DNA from: Joostella atrarenae
GTDB lineage: Bacteria; Bacteroidota; Bacteroidia; Flavobacteriales; Flavobacteriaceae
Direction of reading: 5' to 3'
DNA: 64,000 nucleotides
Assembly (NCBI RefSeq): GCF_021764745.1
Contig: NZ_JAETXX010000002.1
Location: 124,001 to 188,000, forward strand
The notes beneath the pieces were generated by a model. It was not told where the DNA came from and made no database searches. It saw nothing but the letters and a program-made list of their open reading frames with translations. Shown here piece by piece: positions 36,820-46,512 of the stretch (position 1 is the first letter of the stretch; each line of letters opens with the position of its first letter). The translations under genes were made by a program, and so were the position numbers.

Positions 36820-38802
36820 ATGAGTAAGCATGAACATAAAAATTCTTCAGAGGGATGTAACCATGAGCATAACCATGGTATCTTCGGAAGAAACACAGAA
36901 TTATATTTTTCTATTTTAAGTGGGATCTTTTTAATCATTCCTTTTATAATCAGTAAAATGGTTTCTTGGGATGGGTATATATATTTTTACATGATAGCCT
37001 ATTTCTTCGGTGGCTATTTTACTTTAAAAGAAGCTATAGAAAAAATTGCTAAAAAGCAGTTTGAAATAGATTTCCTAATGATTGTTGCCGCTTTAGGAGC
37101 TGCATACATTGGGAGTTGGGCAGAGGGAGCTTTATTATTATTTTTATTCAGTTTGGGGCATTCTTTAGAGCATTATGCTATGAATAAAGCTAAAAAATCT
37201 ATTGAAGCTTTGGGAGAATTATCTCCAAAAACAGCACTTTTAAAAGAAGGAAACACTACTAAAGAAGTTTCTATAGAAGCACTTAAACTGAATGACATAA
37301 TTGTCGTAAAACCAAATAGTAAAGTGGCAGCAGATGGTGTTATTATCAAAGGAAATAGCAGTGTTAATCAGGCTTTTATTACTGGAGAGAGTATTCCTGT
37401 GGATAAAACAGCTATCGTCGATAATAGTCAGGAGTTAGATTTTAATACTTTGGATAATCATCATTTGGTATATACGGGATCTTTAAATGGGAATAATGTT
37501 TTAGAAGTTCAAGTTTTAAAGTTAAGTGAAGATTCTTCTATCTCTCGTTTGATAAAAATGGTTAGTGAAGTAGAAACCCAGAAATCACCAACACAACGCT
37601 TAACTAAGAAATTCGAAAAGTGGTTTGTCCCTGCAGTAATTATTTTGGTAATAGCATTGTGCTTTGCATATTTAGTAATCGATGAGACTTTTAAAGAAAG
37701 TTTATACCGTGCTATTACGGTATTAATTGCAGCAAGTCCATGTGCATTAGCTATATCTACACCAAGTGCTGTGCTTAGCGGTGTTGCAAGAGCAGCAAGA
37801 AGCGGAGTGTTGATTAAAGGAGGAAGGGCTTTGGAAGATTTAGGCAGCCTAGATACCATAGCTTTTGATAAAACAGGAACTCTTACAGAAGGGAAACCTA
37901 AACTTACAAACATTATCTCTTATAATGGTTTTGATGAAGAAGCTCTCAAACAATTGGTTTTAGATGTTGAGAACTTAAGTAATCATCCGTTGGCAAAAGC
38001 AATTTCAAAAGATATTATTTCTAAATATGACTTAGAGGTTAGTAACAGCGCTTCAGAGATTGAGGTCATTCAAGGAAAAGGAATCCAAGCATTATATACT
38101 TCAAAGAAAGTTTTTATAGGAAATGAAGCGTTGATGAGCGATCAAGGAATTATTCTTTCTGAAGAGGTTAAAACTGAAATGTACGATTTATTGGCTAGTG
38201 GACACACGGTAATGATAGTAGCTTTAGATAACGAGCTCATAGGATTAATTAGTGTGATGGATATTCCAAGAGAGACAGCAAAAGGCACTTTAGAAAAACT
38301 TCAAGAAATAGGGATAAAAAATATGATAATGCTTACCGGGGACCACCAAAATGTTGGCGATGCAATAGCAAAGCAAATAGGACTTACGGAAGCTAAAGGA
38401 GGATTGTTACCAGAAGAAAAGGTAAAAGCAATTCAAGAACTAAAAAAGGGAAATATAAAAATCGCCATGGTTGGAGATGGTGTTAACGATGCTCCTGCAA
38501 TGGCAAATAGTACTGTTGGAATTGCAATGGGCGCAGCTGGAAGCGATGTTGCTCTGGAGACTGCAGATGTAGCCTTAATGTCAGATAAAATTGAAATGCT
38601 TCCTTTTGTAATAGCATTAAGTCGCGAGTCTAAACGTATTATTAAGCAAAATTTATTTATCAGTTTAGGGATGGTAGCTATATTAATTCCAGCTACATTA
38701 TTCAGCTTTGCTAACATCGGTATAGCAGTGGCTATGCATGAAGGATCTACTTTAGTTGTAGTTTTAAATGCTTTAAGATTATTAGGGTTTAAACTTAAAT
38801 AG
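36820..38802 (+). CDS. P1B-4-type heavy-metal-exporting P-type ATPase
   Basis: The 660-residue inner-membrane pump has the phosphorylated Asp350 in FDKTGTLTEGK, the actuator TGES (ITGESIPVDK), and the hinge GDGVNDAPAMA. The metal site is SPC (Ser306-Pro307-Cys308) rather than CPC, and the penultimate helix has HEGST (640-644). This pair of motifs defines the P1B-4 group, which exports Co, Zn, Cd or Fe(II). There is no N-terminal metal-binding domain, only a His/Cys-rich tail (HEHKNSSEGCNHEHNH). The start is ATG 36820; a TTG precedes it by one codon. The Fur-family neighbour suggests iron or zinc homeostasis. Confidence 0.9.
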   Translation: MSKHEHKNSSEGCNHEHNHGIFGRNTELYFSILSGIFLIIPFIISKMVSWDGYIYFYMIAYFFGGYFTLKEAIEKIAKKQFEIDFLMIVAALGAAYIGSWAEGALLLFLFSLGHSLEHYAMNKAKKSIEALGELSPKTALLKEGNTTKEVSIEALKLNDIIVVKPNSKVAADGVIIKGNSSVNQAFITGESIPVDKTAIVDNSQELDFNTLDNHHLVYTGSLNGNNVLEVQVLKLSEDSSISRLIKMVSEVETQKSPTQRLTKKFEKWFVPAVIILVIALCFAYLVIDETFKESLYRAITVLIAASPCALAISTPSAVLSGVARAARSGVLIKGGRALEDLGSLDTIAFDKTGTLTEGKPKLTNIISYNGFDEEALKQLVLDVENLSNHPLAKAISKDIISKYDLEVSNSASEIEVIQGKGIQALYTSKKVFIGNEALMSDQGIILSEEVKTEMYDLLASGHTVMIVALDNELIGLISVMDIPRETAKGTLEKLQEIGIKNMIMLTGDHQNVGDAIAKQIGLTEAKGGLLPEEKVKAIQELKKGNIKIAMVGDGVNDAPAMANSTVGIAMGAAGSDVALETADVALMSDKIEMLPFVIALSRESKRIIKQNLFISLGMVAILIPATLFSFANIGIAVAMHEGSTLVVVLNALRLLGFKLK

Positions 38803-38924
38803 GACTTACTATTTATCTATAATTAATGCCCATTTTAAGCTCATTACAACGAAATAGACGTTAATGTTTGATTTTCATACTTTATATATAATAGATTTTT
38901 ATTAAATTAATCAAAAAAGAAAGT

Positions 38925-39383
38925 ATGCCTAATTACAAACTTAATATTAATGGAAAATCGCATAGTATAGATGTAGATGCTACTACGCCTATGTTATGGG
39001 TTTTAAGAGATCATCTTCGTTTTGTTGGAACCAAATTTGGTTGCGGGATTGCTCAATGTGGCGCTTGTACTATCCATATTGAAGGGGTCGCTGTTCGTTC
39101 TTGTCAGCTTCCAGTTTCTGCAGTTGGAGAGCAAAAAGTAACAACAATAGAAGGATTGTCGGAAAAAGGAGATCATCCAGTTCAAAAAGCATGGTTAAAA
39201 CATGATGTGCCGCAATGTGGTTATTGTCAAGCAGGGCAAATTATGTCTGCGGCTTCTTTGTTGAATAACAATCCTAACCCTACAGACGATGATATAGACG
39301 ATGCCATGAATGGTAATATTTGCCGTTGTGGTACTTATACTCGGATAAAAGCTGCTATTAAAACAGCTGCTACAGAGTTGTAA
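38925..39383 (+). CDS. [2Fe-2S] subunit of a xanthine-dehydrogenase-family molybdenum hydroxylase
   Basis: The 152-residue electron-transfer subunit has an N-terminal plant-type ferredoxin domain with Cys40, Cys45 and Cys48 (FGCGIAQCGAC). A C-terminal all-helical [2Fe-2S] domain follows, with CGYCQAGQIMSA and NICRCGTYTRIK. This is the small subunit of two-component enzymes such as isoquinoline 1-oxidoreductase (IorA). The molybdopterin subunit follows after 34 bases. There is no FAD-binding middle subunit in the window. Confidence 0.92.
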   Translation: MPNYKLNINGKSHSIDVDATTPMLWVLRDHLRFVGTKFGCGIAQCGACTIHIEGVAVRSCQLPVSAVGEQKVTTIEGLSEKGDHPVQKAWLKHDVPQCGYCQAGQIMSAASLLNNNPNPTDDDIDDAMNGNICRCGTYTRIKAAIKTAATEL

Positions 39384-39417
39384 AAGCCTCTATTAATTAA
39401 TCTCTAAAACAAAACTT

Positions 39418-41676
39418 GTGACTCTTATAAAAACATCATACGGTAGAAGATCATTTTTAAAAACCTCTGCATTAGCAGGAGGTGGTATCGTTATTGGCTT
39501 TAGTTGGCTTGCGTCCTGTAATCCATCTCCTGAGCAAGTAGCAGATTTACCAAGAGAATGGTTTGAAATAAATGGATATCTTAAAATTGGCGATAATGGT
39601 ATGGTTACTATTATGTCTCCTAATCCAGAAATTGGGCAGAATGTAAAAACTTCTATGCCAATGGTTGTTGCTGAAGAATTAGATGTAGCTTGGAAAAATG
39701 TTATCGTAGAACAGGCTCCTTTAAACACCACAATATTTACACGTCAATTGGCTGGTGGAAGTCAGTCTATTCGCCAAGCATGGGACGGTCTCAGAATGGC
39801 TGGAGCAACAGCTAGACATATGTTAAAAGCTGCTGCAGCGCAGAAATGGGAAGTTCCTATTGAAGAAATTACTACGGAAGAAGGAATCATATATCATAAA
39901 AAAAGCGATCAATCCATAGGATATGGAGAAGTAGCTTCATTGGCTGCTACATTGGAAACTCCAGAGGAAGTAGCGCTTAAAGAACTTGATGATTTTAAAA
40001 TAATAGGAAAGCAAACTAGAAATGTAGATGGAGAGAATATTGTAACAGGAAAACCATTGTTTGGAATTGATCAATATTCCGATGATATGCTGATTGCAAT
40101 GATTGTTCATCCTCCTGCTTTCGGGATGAAATTAAAATCTTTTGATGCTGCGGAAGTGAAGAAAATGCCTGGAATTAAAGATGTTTTCAGTATAAATACC
40201 TATGAAAAGGGTTATCTGAAAAGTATGTTTGATGCTGATGCTTTTCCTGAACTTGTTGTATTGGTAGGTAATTCTACTTGGGAAGTTATGAATGCTAAGA
40301 AAGCATTAAAAGTAAATTGGGAATCTTTTGAAGGTTATGACGAGGAATACACCAATTTTTCTGGAGATGGTAGTTTTAAACAATCAATTCCTGCAGGTGG
40401 GGAAAATACATCTTCTCACCTCGAAGAAATGAATAAACTTTCTGGAAAGCTTTCTAAGGAAGTCAGAAAAGATGGAAATCCCGCTGAGGCTTTTAAAAAT
40501 GCAGATACAATCATAGAGCGTAGTTATACAGCTCCATTTTTAGCGCATAATACAATGGAGCCGATGAATTTCTTTGCAAATGTTACTGCAGAGAAAGCCA
40601 TGTTAAGTGGACCTATTCAAACTCCAGAATTTATGGAGAAATCTGTTTCTGCTAGAATCGGATTGCCATTGGATAAAATAGAATTAGATATGACCCGTCA
40701 GGGTGGTGGCTTTGGAAGACGACTCTATGGACATTTTGTTGTGGAGGCTGCTGTAATTTCACAAAAAATGAAAGCTCCCATAAAATTAGTTTATACGCGC
40801 GAAGACGATATGACTTTTGGAAATTATCGTCCTGCATACCATGCTACGTATAGAGCAGCTTTGGATAAAGACAAAAATTTAATAGGCTTTCATGTGAGAG
40901 CGGGAGGAATTCCAGAAAGTCCTCTATTTGCAAATAGATTCCCAGCTGGTGCAATAGATAATTACTTAGCTGAGTCTTGGGAATTAAAATCTAATATTTC
41001 AATTGGGGCATTTCGTGCACCTCGATCAAACTTTATTGCTGGAGCAGAACAGTCTTTTTTAGATGAACTTGCAGAGAGCATGGGGAAAGATCCTATCGCA
41101 TTCCGTTTGGAGCTTTTAGAAAAAGCAACTAATAATCCAGTTGGAGAAAATAACGATTACGATCCTAAGCGTTATGCTGGCGTCTTAGAATTGGTGCGAG
41201 ATAAATCTAATTGGTCACCTAAGGATGATAGTAACGTATTCCGTGGTTTTTCTGCTTATTTCTGTCATAATTCTTATGTAGCTAATGTTTTAGAGATGGT
41301 TATGGAAGAAGAAACTCCTGTTGTTCAAAAAGTATATTGTGCTGTAGATTGCGGAATTGTAGTTAATCCAATCGCAGCAACAAATATGGTAGAAGGGGGA
41401 ACTGTAGATGGAATTGGACAAGCAATGTACGGGGGATTAACATTTAAAGATGGTAAACCTCAGCAAACAAACTTCGATCGCTACAGAATGATTCGTCATA
41501 GAGAAGCACCAAAAAGTATAGACGTTCACTTTGTGCAAAATAAAGAACATCCAACTGGTTTAGGAGAGCCACCTTTCCCACCAATAATGGGTGCTCTAGC
41601 AAATGCTTTATATAAAGCTACTGGGCAAAGACATTACAATCAGCCATATATTACTCAAAAGGAAATTGTTGGCTAA
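39418..41676 (+). CDS. Molybdopterin-binding subunit of a xanthine-dehydrogenase-family hydroxylase (IorB-like)
   Basis: The 752-residue catalytic subunit starts at GTG 39418 and carries a twin-arginine signal (GRRSFLKTSALAGGG, Arg10-Arg11). A lipobox-like LASC ends at Cys34, so it may be an exported, lipid-anchored enzyme. The two Mo-cofactor domains include RQGGGFGRRLYGHFVVEAA and the C-terminal GLGEPPFPPIMGALANALY, with the catalytic Glu in GEPP. It resembles IorB and related aldehyde or N-heterocycle oxidoreductases that pass electrons to a cytochrome. The substrate is unknown. Confidence 0.88.
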   Translation: MTLIKTSYGRRSFLKTSALAGGGIVIGFSWLASCNPSPEQVADLPREWFEINGYLKIGDNGMVTIMSPNPEIGQNVKTSMPMVVAEELDVAWKNVIVEQAPLNTTIFTRQLAGGSQSIRQAWDGLRMAGATARHMLKAAAAQKWEVPIEEITTEEGIIYHKKSDQSIGYGEVASLAATLETPEEVALKELDDFKIIGKQTRNVDGENIVTGKPLFGIDQYSDDMLIAMIVHPPAFGMKLKSFDAAEVKKMPGIKDVFSINTYEKGYLKSMFDADAFPELVVLVGNSTWEVMNAKKALKVNWESFEGYDEEYTNFSGDGSFKQSIPAGGENTSSHLEEMNKLSGKLSKEVRKDGNPAEAFKNADTIIERSYTAPFLAHNTMEPMNFFANVTAEKAMLSGPIQTPEFMEKSVSARIGLPLDKIELDMTRQGGGFGRRLYGHFVVEAAVISQKMKAPIKLVYTREDDMTFGNYRPAYHATYRAALDKDKNLIGFHVRAGGIPESPLFANRFPAGAIDNYLAESWELKSNISIGAFRAPRSNFIAGAEQSFLDELAESMGKDPIAFRLELLEKATNNPVGENNDYDPKRYAGVLELVRDKSNWSPKDDSNVFRGFSAYFCHNSYVANVLEMVMEEETPVVQKVYCAVDCGIVVNPIAATNMVEGGTVDGIGQAMYGGLTFKDGKPQQTNFDRYRMIRHREAPKSIDVHFVQNKEHPTGLGEPPFPPIMGALANALYKATGQRHYNQPYITQKEIVG

Positions 41677-41745
41677 TAGCTTATAAATAAACAATAAAAT
41701 CGTCATTAGGAATAATGGCGATTTTTGTTTTTAAGAACTTTATGA

Positions 41746-42558
41746 TTACCACCAAACAACAAAAAATTTCTTTGTTAATCCATTCGGGAATTTGATCCAA
41801 CAAAGGGGAGACATTTTCTGTTCGGTTAGTATATTTATTTGCTCAGAAAACTGTTTATAAACCATCCAATCAACTTGTAAATGTACTTCTGATAACCAGT
41901 TCTTTTTCGATGGAATATAAAACTTGCAATCGTGAAACTGATTAATGTCAGAAACGTTCACATAGAATCCCTTTAAACAGTCTTTATTTAAGTTTTCGAA
42001 TCCAATGGTTTCTTTATAGGGTGTGAATAACTGTGCTTTAAATAAAACAGCTTGCGATATTTCTTCAGACTTAAGATGGAGCTTATCTAAGATTGGCTCT
42101 GTGTATTCATTATAAAGTAAAGGAAGTTGTTTTTCTTTTAGTTTGGATAATTTTTTAATAAGGGTGTCATTTCTATTAGGACCAATCCAATGTTCAATCT
42201 CTGTAGTTCCGACATTTTCATCATATAGATAGAACTTATATACAACTTCTAAATGAATAGGCTTGTTTTCATGCAATAATATGCAATCAATCTCTCCAAT
42301 AGTATGCTTCCCATTTTGAACTTGATAATTTTCGAGTAATGTTTTAATATCATTATTTTGCGATAATTCGCTGCTAACAAAGAACTCTACAAGTTTTCCT
42401 AAGCGAAGGTTCTTTGGAGTTTCACGATTAAAAACAGTTATTGCTTGTTTAGGAGTTTTAAATTGATGGAGCCCAAAAACAGGAACATTCTCCCATAAAG
42501 CTGGCGTTTGTAAATAGCCTTCGTATTGCTGTTGGATATGTTTTGATTTTATGTCCAT
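41746..42558 (-). CDS. DUF1853 family protein
   Basis: The 270-residue soluble protein fits DUF1853: the opening YLQTPALWENVPVFGLHQF, then LGKLVEFFVSSELSQ and a nuclease-like core GEIDCILLHENKPIHLEVVYKFYLY. The last segment, an E/D-x-LEVVYKFY arrangement, recalls PD-(D/E)xK nucleases, so a nuclease-like fold is possible (inference). ATG 42558 (MDIKSKHIQQQYEGY) is preferred. An upstream ATG at 42588 would add ten residues. It diverges from the Bcr/CflA transporter gene. Confidence 0.78.
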   Translation of the reverse strand: MDIKSKHIQQQYEGYLQTPALWENVPVFGLHQFKTPKQAITVFNRETPKNLRLGKLVEFFVSSELSQNNDIKTLLENYQVQNGKHTIGEIDCILLHENKPIHLEVVYKFYLYDENVGTTEIEHWIGPNRNDTLIKKLSKLKEKQLPLLYNEYTEPILDKLHLKSEEISQAVLFKAQLFTPYKETIGFENLNKDCLKGFYVNVSDINQFHDCKFYIPSKKNWLSEVHLQVDWMVYKQFSEQINILTEQKMSPLCWIKFPNGLTKKFFVVWW

Positions 42559-42671
42559 TACTGCTAAAATACAGTATTTAGATTTCATTATTAGAGTTCT
42601 TCTTTTTAAGCTTTATAAATTCCTTAACTACATTTCTTCTCAATAAGTTTTTTAAGACTAATATATCGTAG

Positions 42672-42679
42672 TAATTTTG
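42672..42679 (+). promoter_or_regulatory. Candidate promoter -7 box of the Bcr/CflA transporter
   Basis: TAATTTTG is an exact TAnnTTTG match, with TTT (42650-42652) 19 bases upstream in place of TTG. Transcription would start about 20 bases before the ATG at 42705. Confidence 0.45.
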
Positions 42680-42704
42680 CATCCTTAAATTTCTAAAGAA
42701 ACAG

Positions 42705-43910
42705 ATGAATAAAAAGAATGAAACGCTACTGATCCTAATTCTAGGGTTAATAACGGCCATTGGTCCATTATCTATAGATATGTATTTACCAGCCTTTGCA
42801 GATATAGCGAAAAGCCTAAATACCGATGTAGCAAAAGTATCTTTATCGTTATCTAGTTTTTTTGCTGGACTCGCAATAGGTCAGTTAATGTATGGACCAT
42901 TATTAGAGCGTTTTGGGAGAAGAACACCTATTTTTATTGGTTTAATAATTTATATGATAGCTTCCATTGGTTGTGCTTATGTAGATACTATTTTTGGACT
43001 GATACTTTTAAGATTTTTTCAAGCAATAGGCTCTTGTGCAGGATTAGTAGGAGGGAGAGCTATAGTAAGAGACTTATATAAAACAAAAGAGGTAGCGCGT
43101 AAATTTTCAATGCTGATGATGGTAGTTGCGGTATCTCCAGTTATTGCACCTACGTTGGGTTCTTTTATCACGACTTCTTTTAATTGGCAGTTTATATTTA
43201 TTACCCTTGCAGGATTTGCACTGGTGCTATTGGGTGTTGCCGCTGTGTTTTTACCAGAATCGGCTGCTCCTAATAAGAGCTTTTCATTAAAACCAAAAAC
43301 TGTAGTTAGAAATTATATCAATATTCTTAAAGACCGTCAGTTTTTAATCTTTTCTTTTGGTGGAGCTATTGCTTATGCTGGGTTGTATGCTTATTTAAGT
43401 GGTTCTCCACATTTGTATTTAGAAATTTTCAATTTAAATGAAGCTCAATACGGAACCGTGTTTGCAATAATTGCAGCTGGGTTATTTTCTGCAAGTCAGA
43501 TAAACAATATAATATTAAAGAAGCATTCAGAAATGAAAATCATCTACATTGCATTAATTGCCCAATGTGTTGTTGCTACTTTGTGGGCTTTGGTAACTTA
43601 TTTTGAGCTCTCAAACCTTTATATCACTACATTTTTAATCTTTAGCTATTTATTCTGTTTAGGTTTTATCTTTCCTAATGCTTCTGCATTATCATTAGAA
43701 AGATTAGGGCACACAGCAGGAAATGCTTCCGCATTAATGGGAGCTATTCAGATGCTAATGGGGTCTGTAGCCTCCAGTATGGTCGGAATTTTTCAGAATG
43801 AAACTGTTTTTCCTATGATTATTGTGATGCTTTTTTCTGCTCTTATAGCAAGTACTATTCTATTGAGAAAGAAGAATCATATTATTGCAGCCAAACTGAA
43901 GTTTAGTTAA
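42705..43910 (+). CDS. Bcr/CflA-type multidrug MFS exporter
   Basis: The 401-residue, twelve-helix transporter has the family's opening ILGLITAIGPLSIDMYLPAFADIA. The MFS loop motif is GPLLERFGRRTPIFIGL, and RFFQAIGSCAGLVGGRAIVRD is characteristic of the drug-exporter DHA1 group (Bcr, CflA). It probably exports drugs or small peptides by proton antiport. Substrate is not predictable. It is monocistronic with a consensus-like -7 box upstream. Confidence 0.88.
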   Translation: MNKKNETLLILILGLITAIGPLSIDMYLPAFADIAKSLNTDVAKVSLSLSSFFAGLAIGQLMYGPLLERFGRRTPIFIGLIIYMIASIGCAYVDTIFGLILLRFFQAIGSCAGLVGGRAIVRDLYKTKEVARKFSMLMMVVAVSPVIAPTLGSFITTSFNWQFIFITLAGFALVLLGVAAVFLPESAAPNKSFSLKPKTVVRNYINILKDRQFLIFSFGGAIAYAGLYAYLSGSPHLYLEIFNLNEAQYGTVFAIIAAGLFSASQINNIILKKHSEMKIIYIALIAQCVVATLWALVTYFELSNLYITTFLIFSYLFCLGFIFPNASALSLERLGHTAGNASALMGAIQMLMGSVASSMVGIFQNETVFPMIIVMLFSALIASTILLRKKNHIIAAKLKFS

Positions 43911-44070
43911 TTACATTATTTAATAGCTATACTTTTCTAATTCATAGCCATTTATAGTATTAGAAAAAGTCAGCTTTGTATTGTTAAATTAATGCTAATT
44001 TAGGCGGAATCTTTTCATCATCTAGAATAAAATGTATCTTAGAATGATAACCCATTTAACTTAAAAGTCT

Positions 44071-45351
44071 ATGAAAAAAATAATTTATTTACTAGCCATA
44101 CCAATTGTACTAGCTAGTTGTAAGGATCAAAATACGGATACTGCTGAGGCTACTCCAGATGAAGTAGCTAAAGATACAACCACTGTTGTAGAAACTGCTA
44201 TTGGTAGTCTTGAGTTGCCAGCTCCTTTTTCTACAAAATCTGTAGCTAAATCCAGTACTGTAATCGATTGGCCTGAAGGTAAAACTCCTGAAGCATTGTC
44301 TGGTTTTACAGTTACAAGATATGCAGATGATTTAAAACATCCACGTTGGACATACATTGCGGATAATGGAGATGTTTTTGTTTCTGAAGCAAATACAGGT
44401 AAAGATACAGCAAATAGAATTACTTTATTAAGAGATACTAATGGTGATGAAGAAGTGGATGAACGTCATGTTTATTTAGAAGGATTGCACCAAAACTTAG
44501 GAATTTTAGTTGTAAACGACTATTTCTATGTAGCAAATACTGACGGACTTTATAGATATCCGTATGATGAAGGTGCAGATAAAATCACATCAGAAGGGGA
44601 GAAGATAGTAGATCTTCCTGCGGGTGGATATAATAACCATTGGACCAGAAATATAATTACGAATAAAGAAAAGAATAAAATATATATTTCTGTTGGTTCT
44701 GCAAGTAATGTAGGGGAACATGGAATGGAAGAAGAAGAAAGACGTGCGGCTATTTTAGAAGTTAATTTAGACGGTACTGGAGAAAAAATTTATGCTACAG
44801 GAATTAGAAATCCTGTTGGAATGGATTGGAATCCTGCTAACGGAGAACTTTGGACAGCTGTTAATGAGCGTGATGGACTGGGAGATAATTTAGTGCCAGA
44901 TTATATTACAAGCGTTAAAAGAGGAGGTTTTTATGGTTGGCCATTTAGCTATTATGGAGCTATTAACGATCCTCGTTGGGAAGAAGATCCACATCAAGAA
45001 ATGGTAGATAAAACAATTATCCCAGATGTGCCAGTAGGAAGTCATACCGCTTCTTTAGGTCTTACTTTTTATACTGCAGATCAGTTTCCTGCTAAATATA
45101 AAAATGGTGCTTTTGTTGGGCAACACGGTTCATGGAATAGAGCTAAATTTGCTGGATATAAAGTAATTTTTGTTCCTTTTAGTGACGGAAAACCACAGCA
45201 ACCGGAAGACTTCTTAGGTGGTTTTATTGCTAGTGATGAGAACTCAGAAGTATACGGGCGTCCTGTGGATGTTACCGTAACTCCCAAAGGATCTTTATTG
45301 GTAAATGATGATGATTCTGGAATTATCTGGAAGGTTTCTGCCGATAAATAA
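44071..45351 (+). CDS. Sorbosone-dehydrogenase-like (PQQ-type beta-propeller) lipoprotein
   Basis: The 426-residue protein has a lipoprotein signal (lipobox LASC, Cys17). It has a soluble-glucose/sorbosone-dehydrogenase type six-bladed propeller: FTVTRYADDLKHPRWTYIAD, then GLHQNLGILVVNDYFYVANTDGLYRYPY, TGIRNPVGMDWNPANGELWT and VGQHGSWNRAKFAGYKVIFV. The family oxidises sugars or related aldehydes with PQQ, though many members are uncharacterised. It is anchored in a membrane facing the periplasm or surface. A hairpin terminator follows. Confidence 0.82.
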   Translation: MKKIIYLLAIPIVLASCKDQNTDTAEATPDEVAKDTTTVVETAIGSLELPAPFSTKSVAKSSTVIDWPEGKTPEALSGFTVTRYADDLKHPRWTYIADNGDVFVSEANTGKDTANRITLLRDTNGDEEVDERHVYLEGLHQNLGILVVNDYFYVANTDGLYRYPYDEGADKITSEGEKIVDLPAGGYNNHWTRNIITNKEKNKIYISVGSASNVGEHGMEEEERRAAILEVNLDGTGEKIYATGIRNPVGMDWNPANGELWTAVNERDGLGDNLVPDYITSVKRGGFYGWPFSYYGAINDPRWEEDPHQEMVDKTIIPDVPVGSHTASLGLTFYTADQFPAKYKNGAFVGQHGSWNRAKFAGYKVIFVPFSDGKPQQPEDFLGGFIASDENSEVYGRPVDVTVTPKGSLLVNDDDSGIIWKVSADK

Positions 45352-45368
45352 TAATACATTTGTACTTT

Positions 45369-45419
45369 TAAAAGAGGTTTTCAAAAGAGTAGTATTTACT
45401 GTTTTGAATGCCTCTTTTT
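45369..45419 (+). terminator. Terminator after the sorbosone-dehydrogenase-like gene
   Basis: AAAAGAGG pairs with CCTCTTTT at the base, and TTTTCAAAA with TTTTGAA inside (outer arms near 45370-45377 and 45411-45418), with a 15-base loop. The T run ends at 45419. Confidence 0.7.
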
Positions 45420-45438
45420 ATATTTTAATAAGTTAGTT

Positions 45439-46446
45439 ATGAAAAAGATTGTTGTACTTTTTGCGTTCTTAATCACTACGTTTTCTTTGGTTGCGCAGAT
45501 GCATCAAAAGGCTTCCGATTTTAAAGAGTATTATCCAATTGCAGAGAGACCGTATGTAATGGGGGGAGTGGGAAACAACCCTTATGAAACCATGCTTTTT
45601 GATGCCAAACCTGTTGTGTATTATAGTATATATAATGATATCAGACGTTCGTTGAGTGCAGATACAATTACTCCTGGTTATGCGATATATGCTTCTTTCC
45701 AGCCTCAATTGAGAATGTATAATGAAACTTCAAAGCCTATAAAAACACCTTCTTATAAGATATTATTTGGATGGCAACCAATTATTAAAACTGCTGAAAA
45801 TAACTTCCTAACATTAGCTATTGAAAGTGGTCATTACTCAAATGGGCAGTCTAAAAGTGCCTTTAGTGAAGAGTTTGATGATGAGTCTGAAGAAAGTAAA
45901 GAGATTTACGCTACCATTACAGACGACACCGATTTGGCAGCAATGCTGAACAGAACCAGTGGAAATTACTCTACAAACCTAACTAGGCTTTCCTTTAATT
46001 ACCGCATTAATGATCTTGATTTGGATGATTTCCCTCACCGAATTCACTCCTTTACTTTTACTTATCAGTTATATCACAATCGCTTTTTTGGATTGTTTGA
46101 TTTTGGAGGTTATAATGATGAAGATATCGACTTATATGGGAGGCATCAGTTAGAGTTTAAATATGAGTATTCAGGGTATATAAATAATAAGATTAGGTAT
46201 GTAGTGGGGCAAGATTTATACCTTCATTTAGGGGCGCATCCTTCTACAGATCCTTACCGAGTGCAAACTAGAGCTATGATATTTCCTTGGGATACAGATT
46301 TAGGGTTTATAGCGCAGTTTTCTGCTGGTTTCGATGATTATAACTACCGTTTTGTAGATAGCTATGCACGGTTTTCTATCGGGGTAACTTGGGATTGGTT
46401 TACTCCTTTTGTTATCAAGCCTGTAAAAGCTAAAGCCAAGAAATAA
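45439..46446 (+). CDS. Outer-membrane phospholipase A-like protein
   Basis: The 335-residue protein has a signal peptide (residues 1-19, ending LVAQ). Beta-barrel composition is evident, with alternating aromatic strands. It contains the OMPLA-type active-site stretch ESGHYSNGQS (His and Ser as in the HxSNG motif of PldA) and an NLTRLSFNYRI strand where the third active-site residue is expected. OMPLA hydrolyses phospholipids misplaced in the outer leaflet. An acidic loop (EEFDDESEESKE) interrupts the barrel. The call rests mainly on the HxSNG motif. Confidence 0.72.
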   Translation: MKKIVVLFAFLITTFSLVAQMHQKASDFKEYYPIAERPYVMGGVGNNPYETMLFDAKPVVYYSIYNDIRRSLSADTITPGYAIYASFQPQLRMYNETSKPIKTPSYKILFGWQPIIKTAENNFLTLAIESGHYSNGQSKSAFSEEFDDESEESKEIYATITDDTDLAAMLNRTSGNYSTNLTRLSFNYRINDLDLDDFPHRIHSFTFTYQLYHNRFFGLFDFGGYNDEDIDLYGRHQLEFKYEYSGYINNKIRYVVGQDLYLHLGAHPSTDPYRVQTRAMIFPWDTDLGFIAQFSAGFDDYNYRFVDSYARFSIGVTWDWFTPFVIKPVKAKAKK

Positions 46447-46480
46447 AAAACGTCTTACCTTTTTAAGAGTAAGACGTTTT
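46447..46480. terminator. Bidirectional terminator between phospholipase and OmpA genes
   Basis: AAAACGTCTTAC (46447-46458) and GTAAGACGTTTT (46469-46480) form a perfect 12-bp stem with a 10-base loop. It carries A-rich and T-rich flanks that serve both directions. Confidence 0.8.
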
Positions 46481-46512
46481 CAGCTTAAAGTGTGTGTTAA
46501 TTTTAAACTGTA

